NCBI GenBank assembly: GCA_016795105.1
Contig: JAEUIH010000035.1
Span: 7,545-67,671 of the forward strand
Direction: 5' to 3'
DNA from: Planctomyces sp.
GTDB lineage: Bacteria; Planctomycetota; Planctomycetia; Planctomycetales; Planctomycetaceae
Length of the DNA: 60,127 nt
Below are positions 33,627 to 42,663 of this stretch, one piece after another. The translations under genes and the position numbers were made by a program. The notes under the pieces are model-generated. The model saw only the letters and a program-made list of their open reading frames with translations. It did not search any database and had not been told where the DNA came from. Positions within the stretch are counted from its first letter, which is position 1. Every line of letters starts with the position of its first letter.

Positions 33627-35242
33627 TGGCAATGTCGAGCGGCACCCCCGGCAGCGAACAGCCTCGTTCAGAAGCAGTTTCCGAACCTCCAAGATCTTCA
33701 ATTGCGTTTCCGATGGCAGTCATCGAAATCGGCACGTCCGCCATTCGAATGGCAATTGGTGAAACCGATGGTGCTGCAGGAGTTCAGGTGATTGAACAGT
33801 TGGTACGCGGAGTCAGCCTCGGCAAAGATACTTTTACGGACCGCGAAATCCATCGAAAGACGGTTCAGGAATGCATCAAAGTCCTGAAAAGCTACCGCAG
33901 AAAACTGAACGAATATCAGTGCACGGACCCAAACAACATCCGTATCGTCGCCACCAGCGCACTTCGCGAAGCAACAAATCGACTCGAAGTTCTTGACCGT
34001 ATCTACATCGCAACGGGCTTTGCTGTTGAACTCATTGATGATGCCGAAATCGCTCGAGTGACCTACCTTGGGGTCCGGCCGCTCCTGCAGAGTGAACCTG
34101 AACTCCGAGATGCCGTTACCGTTGTGGCGGAAGTCGGCGGCGGCAACACTGAAGTTCTGGTGCTTCAGGGGAAAGATATTCTACATTCTCAGCCATATCG
34201 ACTTGGGTCACTCCGCCTTCAGCAGATGCTCGTTCAGTATCAGACTGCCCGCAGTCGCGCTGCCAGCATCATGGAAGGTCAGATTGATCGGACACTCGAA
34301 CCACTCCGCGATGCCGTACCACGCGATCGCAATGTGGAATTTGTCGCCCTGGGTGGCGATGTACGCTTTGCATCGAGAATTCTCGGTCTGGACCTGCTGC
34401 ATTCAAAACTCGTCCGAATTCCCATCATTGAACTCGAGAAGCTCACCCGTCAGCTCATGGGGATGACTGTTGACAGAATTGTTCGCAAATACCACGTCGA
34501 ACTGTCTCAGGCCGAGACTCTGGCACCAGCGTTGCTCGCAAATGTCAGGGCAGCACAATCTCTTGGCTGCAGCAGTGTACTTGTCACAGGTTTCAACCTC
34601 CGCGACGCACTCCTGCAGGGAATGACTCGATCCAACGTCTGGTCTTCTGATTTTTGCGACCAGATTGTAAACTCCGCCCTCGAACTTGCTCGAAAGTATC
34701 AGGTCGATCTGATTCACTCACAACATGTTGCTGAACTGGCAACCCAGCTGTTTCGCGGCCTTCAGTCAGAACACCGCCTGGATAAACGAAGCGAGACTCT
34801 GCTTTATGTGGCGTCGCTGCTTCATAAGACCGGACTCTTTGTCGGCACTTCCGGGTACCATAAACACTCATTCTATCTGATTATGCACAGCGAACTTTTC
34901 GGGCTCAATCATCTCGATCATACGCTGGTCGCACTGATTGCCCGGTATCATCGCAGAGCCGCTCCAAAGCCGACTCATGAGACGTTTGCTCGTATGGATC
35001 GTGATAGTCGAGTCATGGTTTCAAGACTTGCGGCAATCCTCAGAGTTGCCGTGGCACTGGATCACTCATCCAGCCAGCGAGTTCGCGATATTGAATGCCG
35101 GGTTGAAAAGAGCCGGCTGGTTGTCACTGTCACAAATTCGGCCGGCGACCTGACGCTTGAACGAATGGAGCTTCGTCATCAGGCGGCAATGCTGGAAGAT
35201 ACGTTTGGATTGAGCGTGCTGCTGCGAGAAGCGTCACGCTGA
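33626..35242 (+). CDS. Ppx/GppA phosphatase family protein with C-terminal HD-like domain
   Basis: 538 residues: an exopolyphosphatase / pppGpp phosphatase fold (ASKHA) and a C-terminal HD-like helical part. Visible: MAVIEIGTSAIRMAIGE, where typical Ppx reads DIGSNS (here E and TSA); VATSALREATNR; VAEVGGGNTEVLVL; and LGSLRLQQML. The HD part has ASLLHKTGLFVGTSGYHKHS, where the usual HD pair is HK. Start GTG 33626 has AAGGA 5 nt upstream and overlaps the ROK stop. An ATG lies 6 bp further. Its neighbour ppk1 makes polyphosphate, so a polyphosphate-degrading or ppGpp-linked role is likely, though altered catalytic residues leave doubt. Confidence 0.83.
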   Translation: MAMSSGTPGSEQPRSEAVSEPPRSSIAFPMAVIEIGTSAIRMAIGETDGAAGVQVIEQLVRGVSLGKDTFTDREIHRKTVQECIKVLKSYRRKLNEYQCTDPNNIRIVATSALREATNRLEVLDRIYIATGFAVELIDDAEIARVTYLGVRPLLQSEPELRDAVTVVAEVGGGNTEVLVLQGKDILHSQPYRLGSLRLQQMLVQYQTARSRAASIMEGQIDRTLEPLRDAVPRDRNVEFVALGGDVRFASRILGLDLLHSKLVRIPIIELEKLTRQLMGMTVDRIVRKYHVELSQAETLAPALLANVRAAQSLGCSSVLVTGFNLRDALLQGMTRSNVWSSDFCDQIVNSALELARKYQVDLIHSQHVAELATQLFRGLQSEHRLDKRSETLLYVASLLHKTGLFVGTSGYHKHSFYLIMHSELFGLNHLDHTLVALIARYHRRAAPKPTHETFARMDRDSRVMVSRLAAILRVAVALDHSSSQRVRDIECRVEKSRLVVTVTNSAGDLTLERMELRHQAAMLEDTFGLSVLLREASR

Positions 35243-35263
35243 AGCAGAACTTCGGAAAACTAT

Positions 35264-37369
35264 ATGACTGATGTAAGCCCCGAATATTTTAATCGTGAAC
35301 TAAGCTGGCTCGAATTCAACCAGCGAGTACTCGAAGAGGCATGTGATGCGTCCGTGCCTTTGCTCGAAAGACTCAGATTCCTTGCAATTACCGCCGCGAA
35401 TCTCGATGAATTCTTTATGGTTCGCGTTGGTAGTCTGCTGACTGCGATTCGCACGGGTGAATCCAATCAGGACCCCACTGGACTGTCTCCGCTCGAACAA
35501 CTCACAGCAATCAGCGTCCGCACGCAGAAAATGGTGGCCGAACAGTATCGAATCTATCTGACTCAACTCGAACCACAACTGGCAGAGGCCGGTATCCGCA
35601 GACGTCGCCCAAATGAACTCAATGAACGTCAGAGAGAAATCGTCGAGTCGGTATTTCAGGAACAACTTCAGGCAGTTCTCACGCCAATCGCCGTTCATGA
35701 CCCGGTACGTTTTCCATTGCTCTTCGGAAAAACCGTTAATGTCGCAGTCAAGCTCGCCGGGCGTTCTCCGGCTGAGCCATATCGGTTTGCAGTCATTCCG
35801 TTTGGAAGATTCGATGTTCGTTACATCACACTTCCGTCCGCAGGTGGCTATGAGTTTATTCTCACTGAAGATGTCATCGCGATGACTGCAGAACGCTTCT
35901 TCCCTGGCGAAGAGGTGATTTCCACTGTGCCATTTCGCATCATCCGGAATGCCGATCTGACAGTCAATGACGACGACGGTACGGACCTCCTCTCCGAAAT
36001 GGAAGACCTTCTCGATGATCGAAAGGACAGCTTCTGCACTCGACTGGAACTCTCGGACCAGATGACTCGACCCATGCTCGACTTTCTGAAAACCCTGCTT
36101 CGAGTTGGCGAACGCGACGTCTACCTCGTTCCTGGTCCTGTCGGTATGAGCGATCTGATTCAACTGGCCGATGTGAGTGGCTTTGATCAGCATCTGTATC
36201 CATCATGGACGCCATGCGAATCTCCCCAGATCGAAACTGGCGAATCCGTCTTCGAAGCAATGAAGTCCAGAGATCTGCTGCTGCACCATCCATTTGAGTC
36301 ATTCGATCCGGTACTCCGACTTCTGTCAGAGGCTGCAGACGACCGGGATGTCGTCGCCATCAAACAAACACTCTATCGAACCAGCCGAAACAGCCCAATT
36401 ATCAAGGCTCTGAAGCGGGCCGCTGAAAACGGCAAAAACGTCACCACGATCGTGGAACTCAAGGCACGCTTTGATGAAGCCCGAAATATTGAATGGGCTC
36501 GCCAACTCGAATATAGCGGTGTCCAGGTGATCTACGGGGTTCGAGGACTCAAGACTCATGCAAAAGCATGTATTGTTGTTCGCAGAGAACCACAGGGATT
36601 TCAGAGATATGTGCACTTCGGAACCGGGAACTACAATGAAATCACAGCCCGGTTCTACACAGACCTGAGCTACATGACCTGTAATCGAGAACTCGGAAAT
36701 GACGCGATTGCATGGTTCAACGCTGTCACAGGGATGTCTCAAATCCAACAGTTCGCTCAAATCGAATCAGCACCCATTGGATTGCGGGAAAAACTTCTTG
36801 AGATGATCTCCGTGGAAACCGACCGAGCGAGGAACGGAGATAAGGGTAGAATTCTTCTTAAACTGAATTCTCTGGCAGACCCGGACATGATCGCGGCCCT
36901 CTACAAAGCATCTCAGGCTGGCGTTCAGATTCTCATGAACATCCGAGGCATCTGCTGCCTGAAACCAGGCGTCCCTGGCCTCAGTGAAAATATCACAATC
37001 GTCAGCATTATCGATCGCTTTCTGGAACATGCGAGGATTATGTACTTCTACCACGGTGGAGACGAACGAGTGTTCCTCTCCAGCGCCGACTGGATGCCCA
37101 GAAATCTTGATCGCAGAGTCGAGCTACTCGTTCCGATTCTCGATGAAAACTGCAAACGACGGGCAATTAGTATTCTAAGAAGCTGCCTGCGGGACAACGT
37201 CAAAGGACGTAGAATTCAACCCGATGGAAAGAGCCTTCCAGGCGACCCAGGCGGAACACGACCATTCCGCAGTCAGGTGGAATTTCAGCGTCGAGCCCAG
37301 GAGGCTGCAGAGGCAGCCTTTGAACGCAATCGTACGACCTTCGTACCCGTTGAACCCAGCGGCATGTAG
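35264..37369 (+). CDS. ppk1: Polyphosphate kinase 1
   Basis: Membrane-associated enzyme that polymerises ATP gamma-phosphate into polyphosphate. N-terminal: YFNRELSWLEFNQRVLEEA and AITAANLDEFFMVRVGSL, both hallmarks. Catalytic part: DVVAIKQTLYRTSRNSPIIK, VVELKARFDEARNIEWA, and THAKACIVVRRE, which holds the phosphorylated His, with VHFGTGNYNE and the second His region HARIMYFYHGGDE. Length, 701 residues, is standard. It follows the Ppx/GppA gene by 21 bp, the common ppk-ppx pairing for polyphosphate turnover. Confidence 0.96.
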   Translation: MTDVSPEYFNRELSWLEFNQRVLEEACDASVPLLERLRFLAITAANLDEFFMVRVGSLLTAIRTGESNQDPTGLSPLEQLTAISVRTQKMVAEQYRIYLTQLEPQLAEAGIRRRRPNELNERQREIVESVFQEQLQAVLTPIAVHDPVRFPLLFGKTVNVAVKLAGRSPAEPYRFAVIPFGRFDVRYITLPSAGGYEFILTEDVIAMTAERFFPGEEVISTVPFRIIRNADLTVNDDDGTDLLSEMEDLLDDRKDSFCTRLELSDQMTRPMLDFLKTLLRVGERDVYLVPGPVGMSDLIQLADVSGFDQHLYPSWTPCESPQIETGESVFEAMKSRDLLLHHPFESFDPVLRLLSEAADDRDVVAIKQTLYRTSRNSPIIKALKRAAENGKNVTTIVELKARFDEARNIEWARQLEYSGVQVIYGVRGLKTHAKACIVVRREPQGFQRYVHFGTGNYNEITARFYTDLSYMTCNRELGNDAIAWFNAVTGMSQIQQFAQIESAPIGLREKLLEMISVETDRARNGDKGRILLKLNSLADPDMIAALYKASQAGVQILMNIRGICCLKPGVPGLSENITIVSIIDRFLEHARIMYFYHGGDERVFLSSADWMPRNLDRRVELLVPILDENCKRRAISILRSCLRDNVKGRRIQPDGKSLPGDPGGTRPFRSQVEFQRRAQEAAEAAFERNRTTFVPVEPSGM

Positions 37370-37380
37370 GCGGCTACTGC

Positions 37381-37407
37381 GACTCAGGCGTCGACTACTC
37401 CTGAGTC
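37381..37407. terminator. Hairpin between convergent ppk1 and DUF255 genes
   Basis: GACTCAGG (37381-37388) pairs with CCTGAGTC (37400-37407) around an 11-nt loop, overlapping the stop codon of the minus-strand gene. It sits 12 bp past the ppk1 stop, so it can end or protect transcripts from both sides. No long T-run. Confidence 0.45.
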
Positions 37408-40124
37408 TTCTCCTTGCCTGGACTCTTGTCTTCCTTCACCTTGCCCTCGTCGGCTGTTTTGTCCGGGTCGGCTGCCTCATCGGATTCGGCCGGCGCCTTG
37501 TCCTTGCCCACCGGTGTCAACTGCCGAAACTTCACCTCGTTGATCTTCTTCAGAGGATCCCCGGTCTTCACCACCGGGACCTTTCCCTTCAAAACGATCT
37601 GATCCGGCGGCAGACACTCGTTCTCATTACATGCCTGGTATGTCAGTTTAATCTCCATCTCAGCTTCTTCCGCTGTTTCAGAACCGTCAATTTCCAGCAG
37701 GCCATAGATGATCACTTTGCCGCCATACACATGATAGGGCTCATCAGAACCAGCCACGTTCAATAGCTCATGCTTCGGATATCTGACCTTCGTCAACTTC
37801 ACTTTCTGCTTGCTGGTAATCTTGAGTTCGGTTGGAACAACAAATTCCGGATGCCGAGGATTCGCATTGATGTGCCATTCCTCGCCAATCGTCAGCTCTA
37901 TCGCAATCGGACATTGCCCCCCTCGTTCCAGCTTGTCGAAATAAAGAAAGCTCTTTGCCGTTACGGGGCGTTCAGCGTTCTCATCCCGAAGAAAACCGAC
38001 TGCTCCACCAGCCTCATTCAGGACCGGCTTAAATGTCGTTACTGTCCCGGGCTCGCTGGTTTCATCTCCGTTATCGAATCCTCCACCACACGATTCACCA
38101 GGCTCATCGGAAGCGTCTTCCTGCTCTGGAACTTCACCATCCAGTGCCAATTCACCGACATACTGACGCACAGAAAGTGCCAGCCCCGCACATGCAGCCG
38201 GAGAATCCACCAACTTGCTGCATGTCCTCTCGAGAACAGAACCAACGATCTCGTCATAGCGATGAATTCGTTCCGATGTCGCTGTCCCGGATGCTCGTTC
38301 AATCGCATTGAGTCTCTGAAGATTCAATGTTGTAACACTGACTCCCGATGGAAAGACAGAATCGTAGACGGGGCTCGAACGAGCAATCAACTCTTCGTGT
38401 TCGTCGGAGGTGTAGTAGAAGACTCGCACTTCCTGATCATAGAACAACTCAATCTGCTCGTCCGTCAATTGCTTTGCTCGCTCGTACCACAATGGCTTCT
38501 GAGTAACGTCATAAATCGTCAGCATTGCCGATACCAACCACGCGTAGTCATCCAGATAGCCTCGATACACGGCCTTGTTGTTTCGCCACGAACGCATCAG
38601 GTGTCCTTCAGGACTTCGCATTGTCGTCAACAAAAATTCAGCCGCTCGCTCTGCAACAGCCAGATCGCCCGATCGGCCGGGAAGTCGGCTGGATTGCGCC
38701 AGTGCCTGAATCATCATTCCATTCCACTCCGTCAGCACTTTGTCATCAAGAAGTGGGCGGGGACGTTCTGCGCGTTTTTGAAGTAGTTGCTCACGCAAAG
38801 GCCGCAGTGCATCCAGCTCCTCGACGGACACCGCCGGTTTCGCTGCATCACCAGCCGCCAGATGAAGCACATAGCCGTGTTCAAATTCCTGAGTCTCCAG
38901 CATCGAATACACACTCATGAATCTGTCGGCTTCTGCCTGACTCAACACTTCTGCGACCTGCTTCGGCGACCACACATAATACTCGCCTTCGATCGCATTC
39001 GTCTCGGCGTCCAATGCCGAACAGAACCCGCCTTCAGAACGAGTCATCTCACGAATCACAAAGTCGGCAATCTCTCCGGCAACTCTGGCGTAATACGGTT
39101 CCTCTGTGACGAGAGCCGTGGTGGCATAGATTTCCAGCATCTGAGCCTGGTCGTACAACATTTTCTCGAAGTGCGGTATATGCCACTCGCGATCTGTGCT
39201 GTAGCGATGAAATCCTCCTCCCAGGTGATCGCGAATTCCGCCGTTTGCCATCGCCGTCAGTGAGTGTTTCAATATTTGCAGGGCTCTGGCTCGCTGCTCC
39301 TCTGTCCCCTGAGTTCCCTGGCTGAACTCCAGCAACAGACGAAGGCGAGGGACGTTCGGAAATCGAGGACTGTTTGGACGCGTTGCGCGAAAATCCACTC
39401 CTCCAAACTCCGGATCATACAGGCCCTCAATGGCTGTCACGGCAGCGGTGACAGACTCAACTTTGGGTGAAACCTTCTGGCCAATCACGTCCGGACCGCT
39501 CAACCTGCGCACTTCAGCAGCCAGAACCTTAGATGACTCCCGGACCGTCTCTTCTCGATTCTCCCATACCTGCACAATCTTCCCTGCCGCTGTCAGAAAT
39601 CCAGTTCGACCGTCCGGAGTATCAGCTGGAGGCAAATAGGTCGCGCCTGCCACAGGATTTCCATCCGGTGTCAGAAACATCGACAACGGCCAGCCTCCAC
39701 TACCATTACCGCCAACTGCCTGCTGATAAACAAGCAGGCTAGTCATGTAGATGTCGTCCAAATCCGGCCGCTCTTCACGGTCCACCTTGATGTTTACAAA
39801 GTGCTCGTTCATGAACTGAGCAATCTCGGGATTCGAGAACACTTCACGCTCCATCACGTGACACCAGTAACAACTGCTGTAACCAATCGAGAGAAAGATG
39901 ATCTTGTTCTCGGCCTTCGCCTTCTCGATTGCCTCCGGCCCCCACGGATACCAATCCACCGGATTGTGAGCATGCAACAACAGGTATGGGCTGGATTCCA
40001 GCGCAAGGCGATTCGTTTTCACGTCCGATTTTCCAGCCGGGGCCGTCGAGACTTCATCTGAGTCCGATGCAAATACGGAGGTGGACAGACCTATAAGCAG
40101 CGTAAGAGCACAAAATATCCGCAT
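37395..40124 (-). CDS. DUF255/YyaL (SSP411-like) protein fused to a DsbD-alpha-like domain
   Basis: 909-residue secreted protein with signal [20 protein letters not shown]. Residues about 40-190 form the thioredoxin-like DUF255 domain with [20 protein letters not shown], followed by the (alpha/alpha) barrel of the SSP411/YyaL family ([33 protein letters not shown]). After about residue 690 there is a DsbD N-terminal (alpha) type domain ([40 protein letters not shown]), where the two Cys in QACNENEC would be redox-active. The tail is Lys/Asp/Glu-rich. Function of SSP411 proteins is poorly known. The fusion suggests thiol-redox work in the periplasm. Confidence 0.87.
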   Translation of the reverse strand: MRIFCALTLLIGLSTSVFASDSDEVSTAPAGKSDVKTNRLALESSPYLLLHAHNPVDWYPWGPEAIEKAKAENKIIFLSIGYSSCYWCHVMEREVFSNPEIAQFMNEHFVNIKVDREERPDLDDIYMTSLLVYQQAVGGNGSGGWPLSMFLTPDGNPVAGATYLPPADTPDGRTGFLTAAGKIVQVWENREETVRESSKVLAAEVRRLSGPDVIGQKVSPKVESVTAAVTAIEGLYDPEFGGVDFRATRPNSPRFPNVPRLRLLLEFSQGTQGTEEQRARALQILKHSLTAMANGGIRDHLGGGFHRYSTDREWHIPHFEKMLYDQAQMLEIYATTALVTEEPYYARVAGEIADFVIREMTRSEGGFCSALDAETNAIEGEYYVWSPKQVAEVLSQAEADRFMSVYSMLETQEFEHGYVLHLAAGDAAKPAVSVEELDALRPLREQLLQKRAERPRPLLDDKVLTEWNGMMIQALAQSSRLPGRSGDLAVAERAAEFLLTTMRSPEGHLMRSWRNNKAVYRGYLDDYAWLVSAMLTIYDVTQKPLWYERAKQLTDEQIELFYDQEVRVFYYTSDEHEELIARSSPVYDSVFPSGVSVTTLNLQRLNAIERASGTATSERIHRYDEIVGSVLERTCSKLVDSPAACAGLALSVRQYVGELALDGEVPEQEDASDEPGESCGGGFDNGDETSEPGTVTTFKPVLNEAGGAVGFLRDENAERPVTAKSFLYFDKLERGGQCPIAIELTIGEEWHINANPRHPEFVVPTELKITSKQKVKLTKVRYPKHELLNVAGSDEPYHVYGGKVIIYGLLEIDGSETAEEAEMEIKLTYQACNENECLPPDQIVLKGKVPVVKTGDPLKKINEVKFRQLTPVGKDKAPAESDEAADPDKTADEGKVKEDKSPGKEKTQE

Positions 40125-40562
40125 GAGTAACCTTCTGACGAGATCGGGAACACCGGCAAAATCGGCTGAATTGTAGCAACAGGACAGCGTCGGAATACCG
40201 GTTCTCTTCAGTTCTATCCGTGATGGAGATAGTTCTCAAATCCGTTCATCAACATGCAATCTGCGTAACATATTGCTGCAACGAAACTTATAGAAATCAG
40301 CCATCAGCAGAGTGTCGGAAACCCGAACCGGTACCCCTTGCTGCGGATGACAAATACGCTGCCAGGTTGAGTAAACCAGGGGCAGCGGGTAGTTTGCGCT
40401 GTCTTCAGAATCGGCAAAATAGCGAAGATATTTGCGGGATTCCGTTCAGACCGATCGTGCCATTCATGGCGATTTTCGGAATTGATCATTCTTTGCCATT
40501 CTGCACGCCGAAAGAAGATCTGGTGTATTGTCTGTTGGAGCTCCTGTAAGGGACGTGCCGTT
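40125..40562. other. Divergent intergenic region, 438 bp
   Basis: Between the DUF255 gene (minus) and the HhH-HlyD gene (plus). The one clear element is a nested hairpin at 40358-40386: GCTGCC pairs with GGCAGC, and inside it GGTT with AACC around loop GAGTA. Towards the plus gene, AAGGGA (40548-40553) serves as ribosome-binding site. No -35/-10 pair of good spacing was found by eye. The plus-strand frame from 40482 is only the upstream extension of the next gene. Confidence 0.5.
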
Positions 40563-42065
40563 ATGGATGGAACGTGGACATCTCCCATTCTGGCCAGCTT
40601 GCCACGAGGATTTCGAGTCGATCGAAACCTCGGTGTTGTATATGACCATGCACCACCTTCTGCAGATGATCTAACAATCATCGCCGGTATCGAAACTCGT
40701 GAAGCAGTCAGCCTGAATCAGTTGGGTGTGTACTTCGTTGCCCAGATCAGTCTCTGGCGCCATCACGAAATCGCCGCCTTCTCAATTGAACTCAAAGTTC
40801 CACAAACCACCATTACTGAAGAACGCTGGGTTGAGCAGGCTCGATCACTCAGTCTCGTGACTCATCGAGAACCTGAGCATCATCCCCTTCCAGCGTCAGT
40901 CATGCGCACCATTGGACTTCTCACCTGCGCCCTGCTGGTTGGTTTCCTCGCCGTCTATGTGCTTGGAAACCGCTATGGTCGCCCCTTGCATGGCGTCCTG
41001 TCCGCAGATATTACCGCGATTCGTGTACCCGCTTCTTCCAAATTGCTCTCCATTCAGGTGAAGCCGGGGGATGAGGTCTTTTCCGGAGAACCTCTGCTGA
41101 CGCTGGAGAAAAATCAACACATCGCAATGATCAATGAGCAACAGAAGAAAGTCAACGAACTTAACAACGAACTGCAGACTGCTGAAGCTCAGGCCTCTCT
41201 CGAACTCTCATGGCGAATCCGCGAAGTTGATCGCGAACTCTACGATGTCAGGACGCAGCATCGACTCGTACAGGAAGTTCGCAAACAGGACGATCCGCAC
41301 GATACGCGTCGAGCAGAGCGATCACTGAATCACGCCGGAACAAAACTCTCGCCGGTGTCCTCATCTCAGGTTCGAACCGCAGAACGGCCGCGCGCTGGAA
41401 GCCTCCTGTTCTTCAGCGGCACGACAAATCAGTCGACCCTGGCCACAATGGAAGATGGACTTCCGCCAAAACCAAATCCCCTCCCGGCTCCCGTGATGGT
41501 GGCTCAGGCGAAGCCGGCTTCCGTCTCTGACCATGCCGCAATGCCTGCACCTGTTGTTGCGGAAGCAGTCACTCTCGAATCCAGAATCTCACGCCTCGAA
41601 GAACTTCGCGGAATACTGCCTGATCAGATTAAACAGGCTGCGGGTATTGAACATCTTCGAACTCGGTGTCAGGAAGCCGCTGCTAAATTACTCGAAATGC
41701 AGTCCGTCAGCCGCGAAGTTGCAATCACATCACCAGTCTACGGTACCGTGGGGCAAGTCCGATATCGCGAAGGCGATTCCATGCAGGAAGGTGAAACAAT
41801 GCTGAAAATCCTGCATACAGACCGTCGTTATGTGGTCGTCTACGTTCCGACTCGGCGAGTCAACGAACTCCAGCCCGGTTCAACCGTACAACTGCAGTTT
41901 CCAGGACGTCAGTCATTCGAAGGCCAGGTGACAGACCTGCCAATGCTTGCTGAAGCAATGACCCCTGGCGGAGAAACACTCGCCGCTGTTCGTATCGAAC
42001 AAATCGGAAAACTCTGGCCGCAGGTCCCGATCGGTTCACAAGTCGACGTGACCGTCGGTCGCTAA
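40563..42065 (+). CDS. HlyD-type membrane fusion protein with an N-terminal helix-hairpin-helix-like domain
   Basis: 500 residues. Residues about 30-75 (ADDLTIIAGIETREAVSLNQ, LGVYFVAQISLW) resemble the small helix-hairpin-helix domain found in NuoE and L21 extensions. A single membrane helix follows (RTIGLLTCALLVGFLAVYVL), then a periplasmic adaptor: a biotinyl-lipoyl half (LSIQVKPGDEVFSGEPLLTL), a coiled-coil hairpin interrupted by a Pro/Ala-rich stretch, and the second half (ITSPVYGTVGQVRYREGDSM, VVYVPTRRVNELQPGSTV). ATG 40563 with AAGGGA 9 nt upstream is used. The frame opens 27 codons earlier. No pump gene is adjacent. Confidence 0.83.
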   Translation: MDGTWTSPILASLPRGFRVDRNLGVVYDHAPPSADDLTIIAGIETREAVSLNQLGVYFVAQISLWRHHEIAAFSIELKVPQTTITEERWVEQARSLSLVTHREPEHHPLPASVMRTIGLLTCALLVGFLAVYVLGNRYGRPLHGVLSADITAIRVPASSKLLSIQVKPGDEVFSGEPLLTLEKNQHIAMINEQQKKVNELNNELQTAEAQASLELSWRIREVDRELYDVRTQHRLVQEVRKQDDPHDTRRAERSLNHAGTKLSPVSSSQVRTAERPRAGSLLFFSGTTNQSTLATMEDGLPPKPNPLPAPVMVAQAKPASVSDHAAMPAPVVAEAVTLESRISRLEELRGILPDQIKQAAGIEHLRTRCQEAAAKLLEMQSVSREVAITSPVYGTVGQVRYREGDSMQEGETMLKILHTDRRYVVVYVPTRRVNELQPGSTVQLQFPGRQSFEGQVTDLPMLAEAMTPGGETLAAVRIEQIGKLWPQVPIGSQVDVTVGR

Positions 42066-42178
42066 AGTAGCAGGCACATTCCATGTGCCATCCGCAACGC
42101 CCCAGTGCGATTTTGCGACTCGTTGCATTCGTGCGGAGGACGCTGGGCGGACGGCATTCGGAGAATGCCCGCTACTTT
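42064..42178. repeat. 115-bp inverted-repeat element filling a convergent gene junction (MITE-like)
   Basis: Ends are inverted: AAAGTAGCAGGCA at the left and, on the other strand, AAAGTAGCGGGCA at the right (12 of 13 matching). Internal palindromes include GGCACATTCCATGTGCC on the left and GGCATTCGGAGAATGCC on the right. The element spans exactly from the stop codon of the HlyD gene to that of the minus-strand gene, supplying bases to both stops. It is too small to code. It resembles a non-autonomous mobile element or REP-like element. No target-site duplication is evident. Confidence 0.7.
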
Positions 42179-42630
42179 TAATAAGGGAGGCGGTTGACCT
42201 GGAGAATGTGGTCGATGGAGAGGGGGCCGGTTTCGATGAGGCCTTCGTTGGTGCGGTCGACCAGTATCAGGGTCCCTCGACGGCTGTTGCGTGAGTCCGG
42301 GTAGCCGCAAAACGTACGCTGGTCCTTCAGCTGAACTTCCACTCGATGAGTCTCATGGACTCCCGGAAAGTCCGGATGGACGAGGTCCGGAAATCGTTCC
42401 CACGCCCATGTCCAGAGCGTCGCTGCAGGGTCGACTTTGCCGGCAAGGTCAAGCCATTCCAGCTCCGCCTGACGAAGATCCTTCAGCTCGACGGTGCGAC
42501 ACCAGGGCCGCAGCACACTGTCTATCCATTCACGCCGCGATGCAGCCAGTTCCAGAAAGATGGGCGACTTTTCAGGTGATGACGAATTACTCGCAGCCGA
42601 AGCCACATGAGGTGCAGATTCTGAGGACAT
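42178..42630 (-). CDS. Hypothetical protein, 150 residues
   Basis: No family recognised. Soluble, no signal peptide or membrane segment. It opens with a low-complexity Ser/Ala stretch (MSSESAPHVASAASNSSS), then an aromatic, acidic region (VLRPWCRTVELKDLRQAELE, LWTWAWERFPDLVHPDFPGV) and a beta-rich end with DQRTFCGYPDSRNSRRGTLI. ATG 42630 is preferred, while a GTG at 42645 would add 5 residues. Neither has a clear ribosome-binding site. It lies 34 bp after the Grx-CcdA gene on the same strand. Its frame is clean and unlike a shadow, so I take it as real. Confidence 0.68.
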   Translation of the reverse strand: MSSESAPHVASAASNSSSPEKSPIFLELAASRREWIDSVLRPWCRTVELKDLRQAELEWLDLAGKVDPAATLWTWAWERFPDLVHPDFPGVHETHRVEVQLKDQRTFCGYPDSRNSRRGTLILVDRTNEGLIETGPLSIDHILQVNRLPY

Positions 42631-42663
42631 TGGTTTTCGAGTCACGCTTTCTGCGAGAATTCT

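Noticed and set aside
35300-36193. Minus-strand frame of 297 codons
   Set aside because: Antisense shadow of ppk1.
37770-38786. Plus-strand frame of 338 codons
   Set aside because: Antisense shadow of the DUF255-DsbD-alpha gene, which has clear domains.
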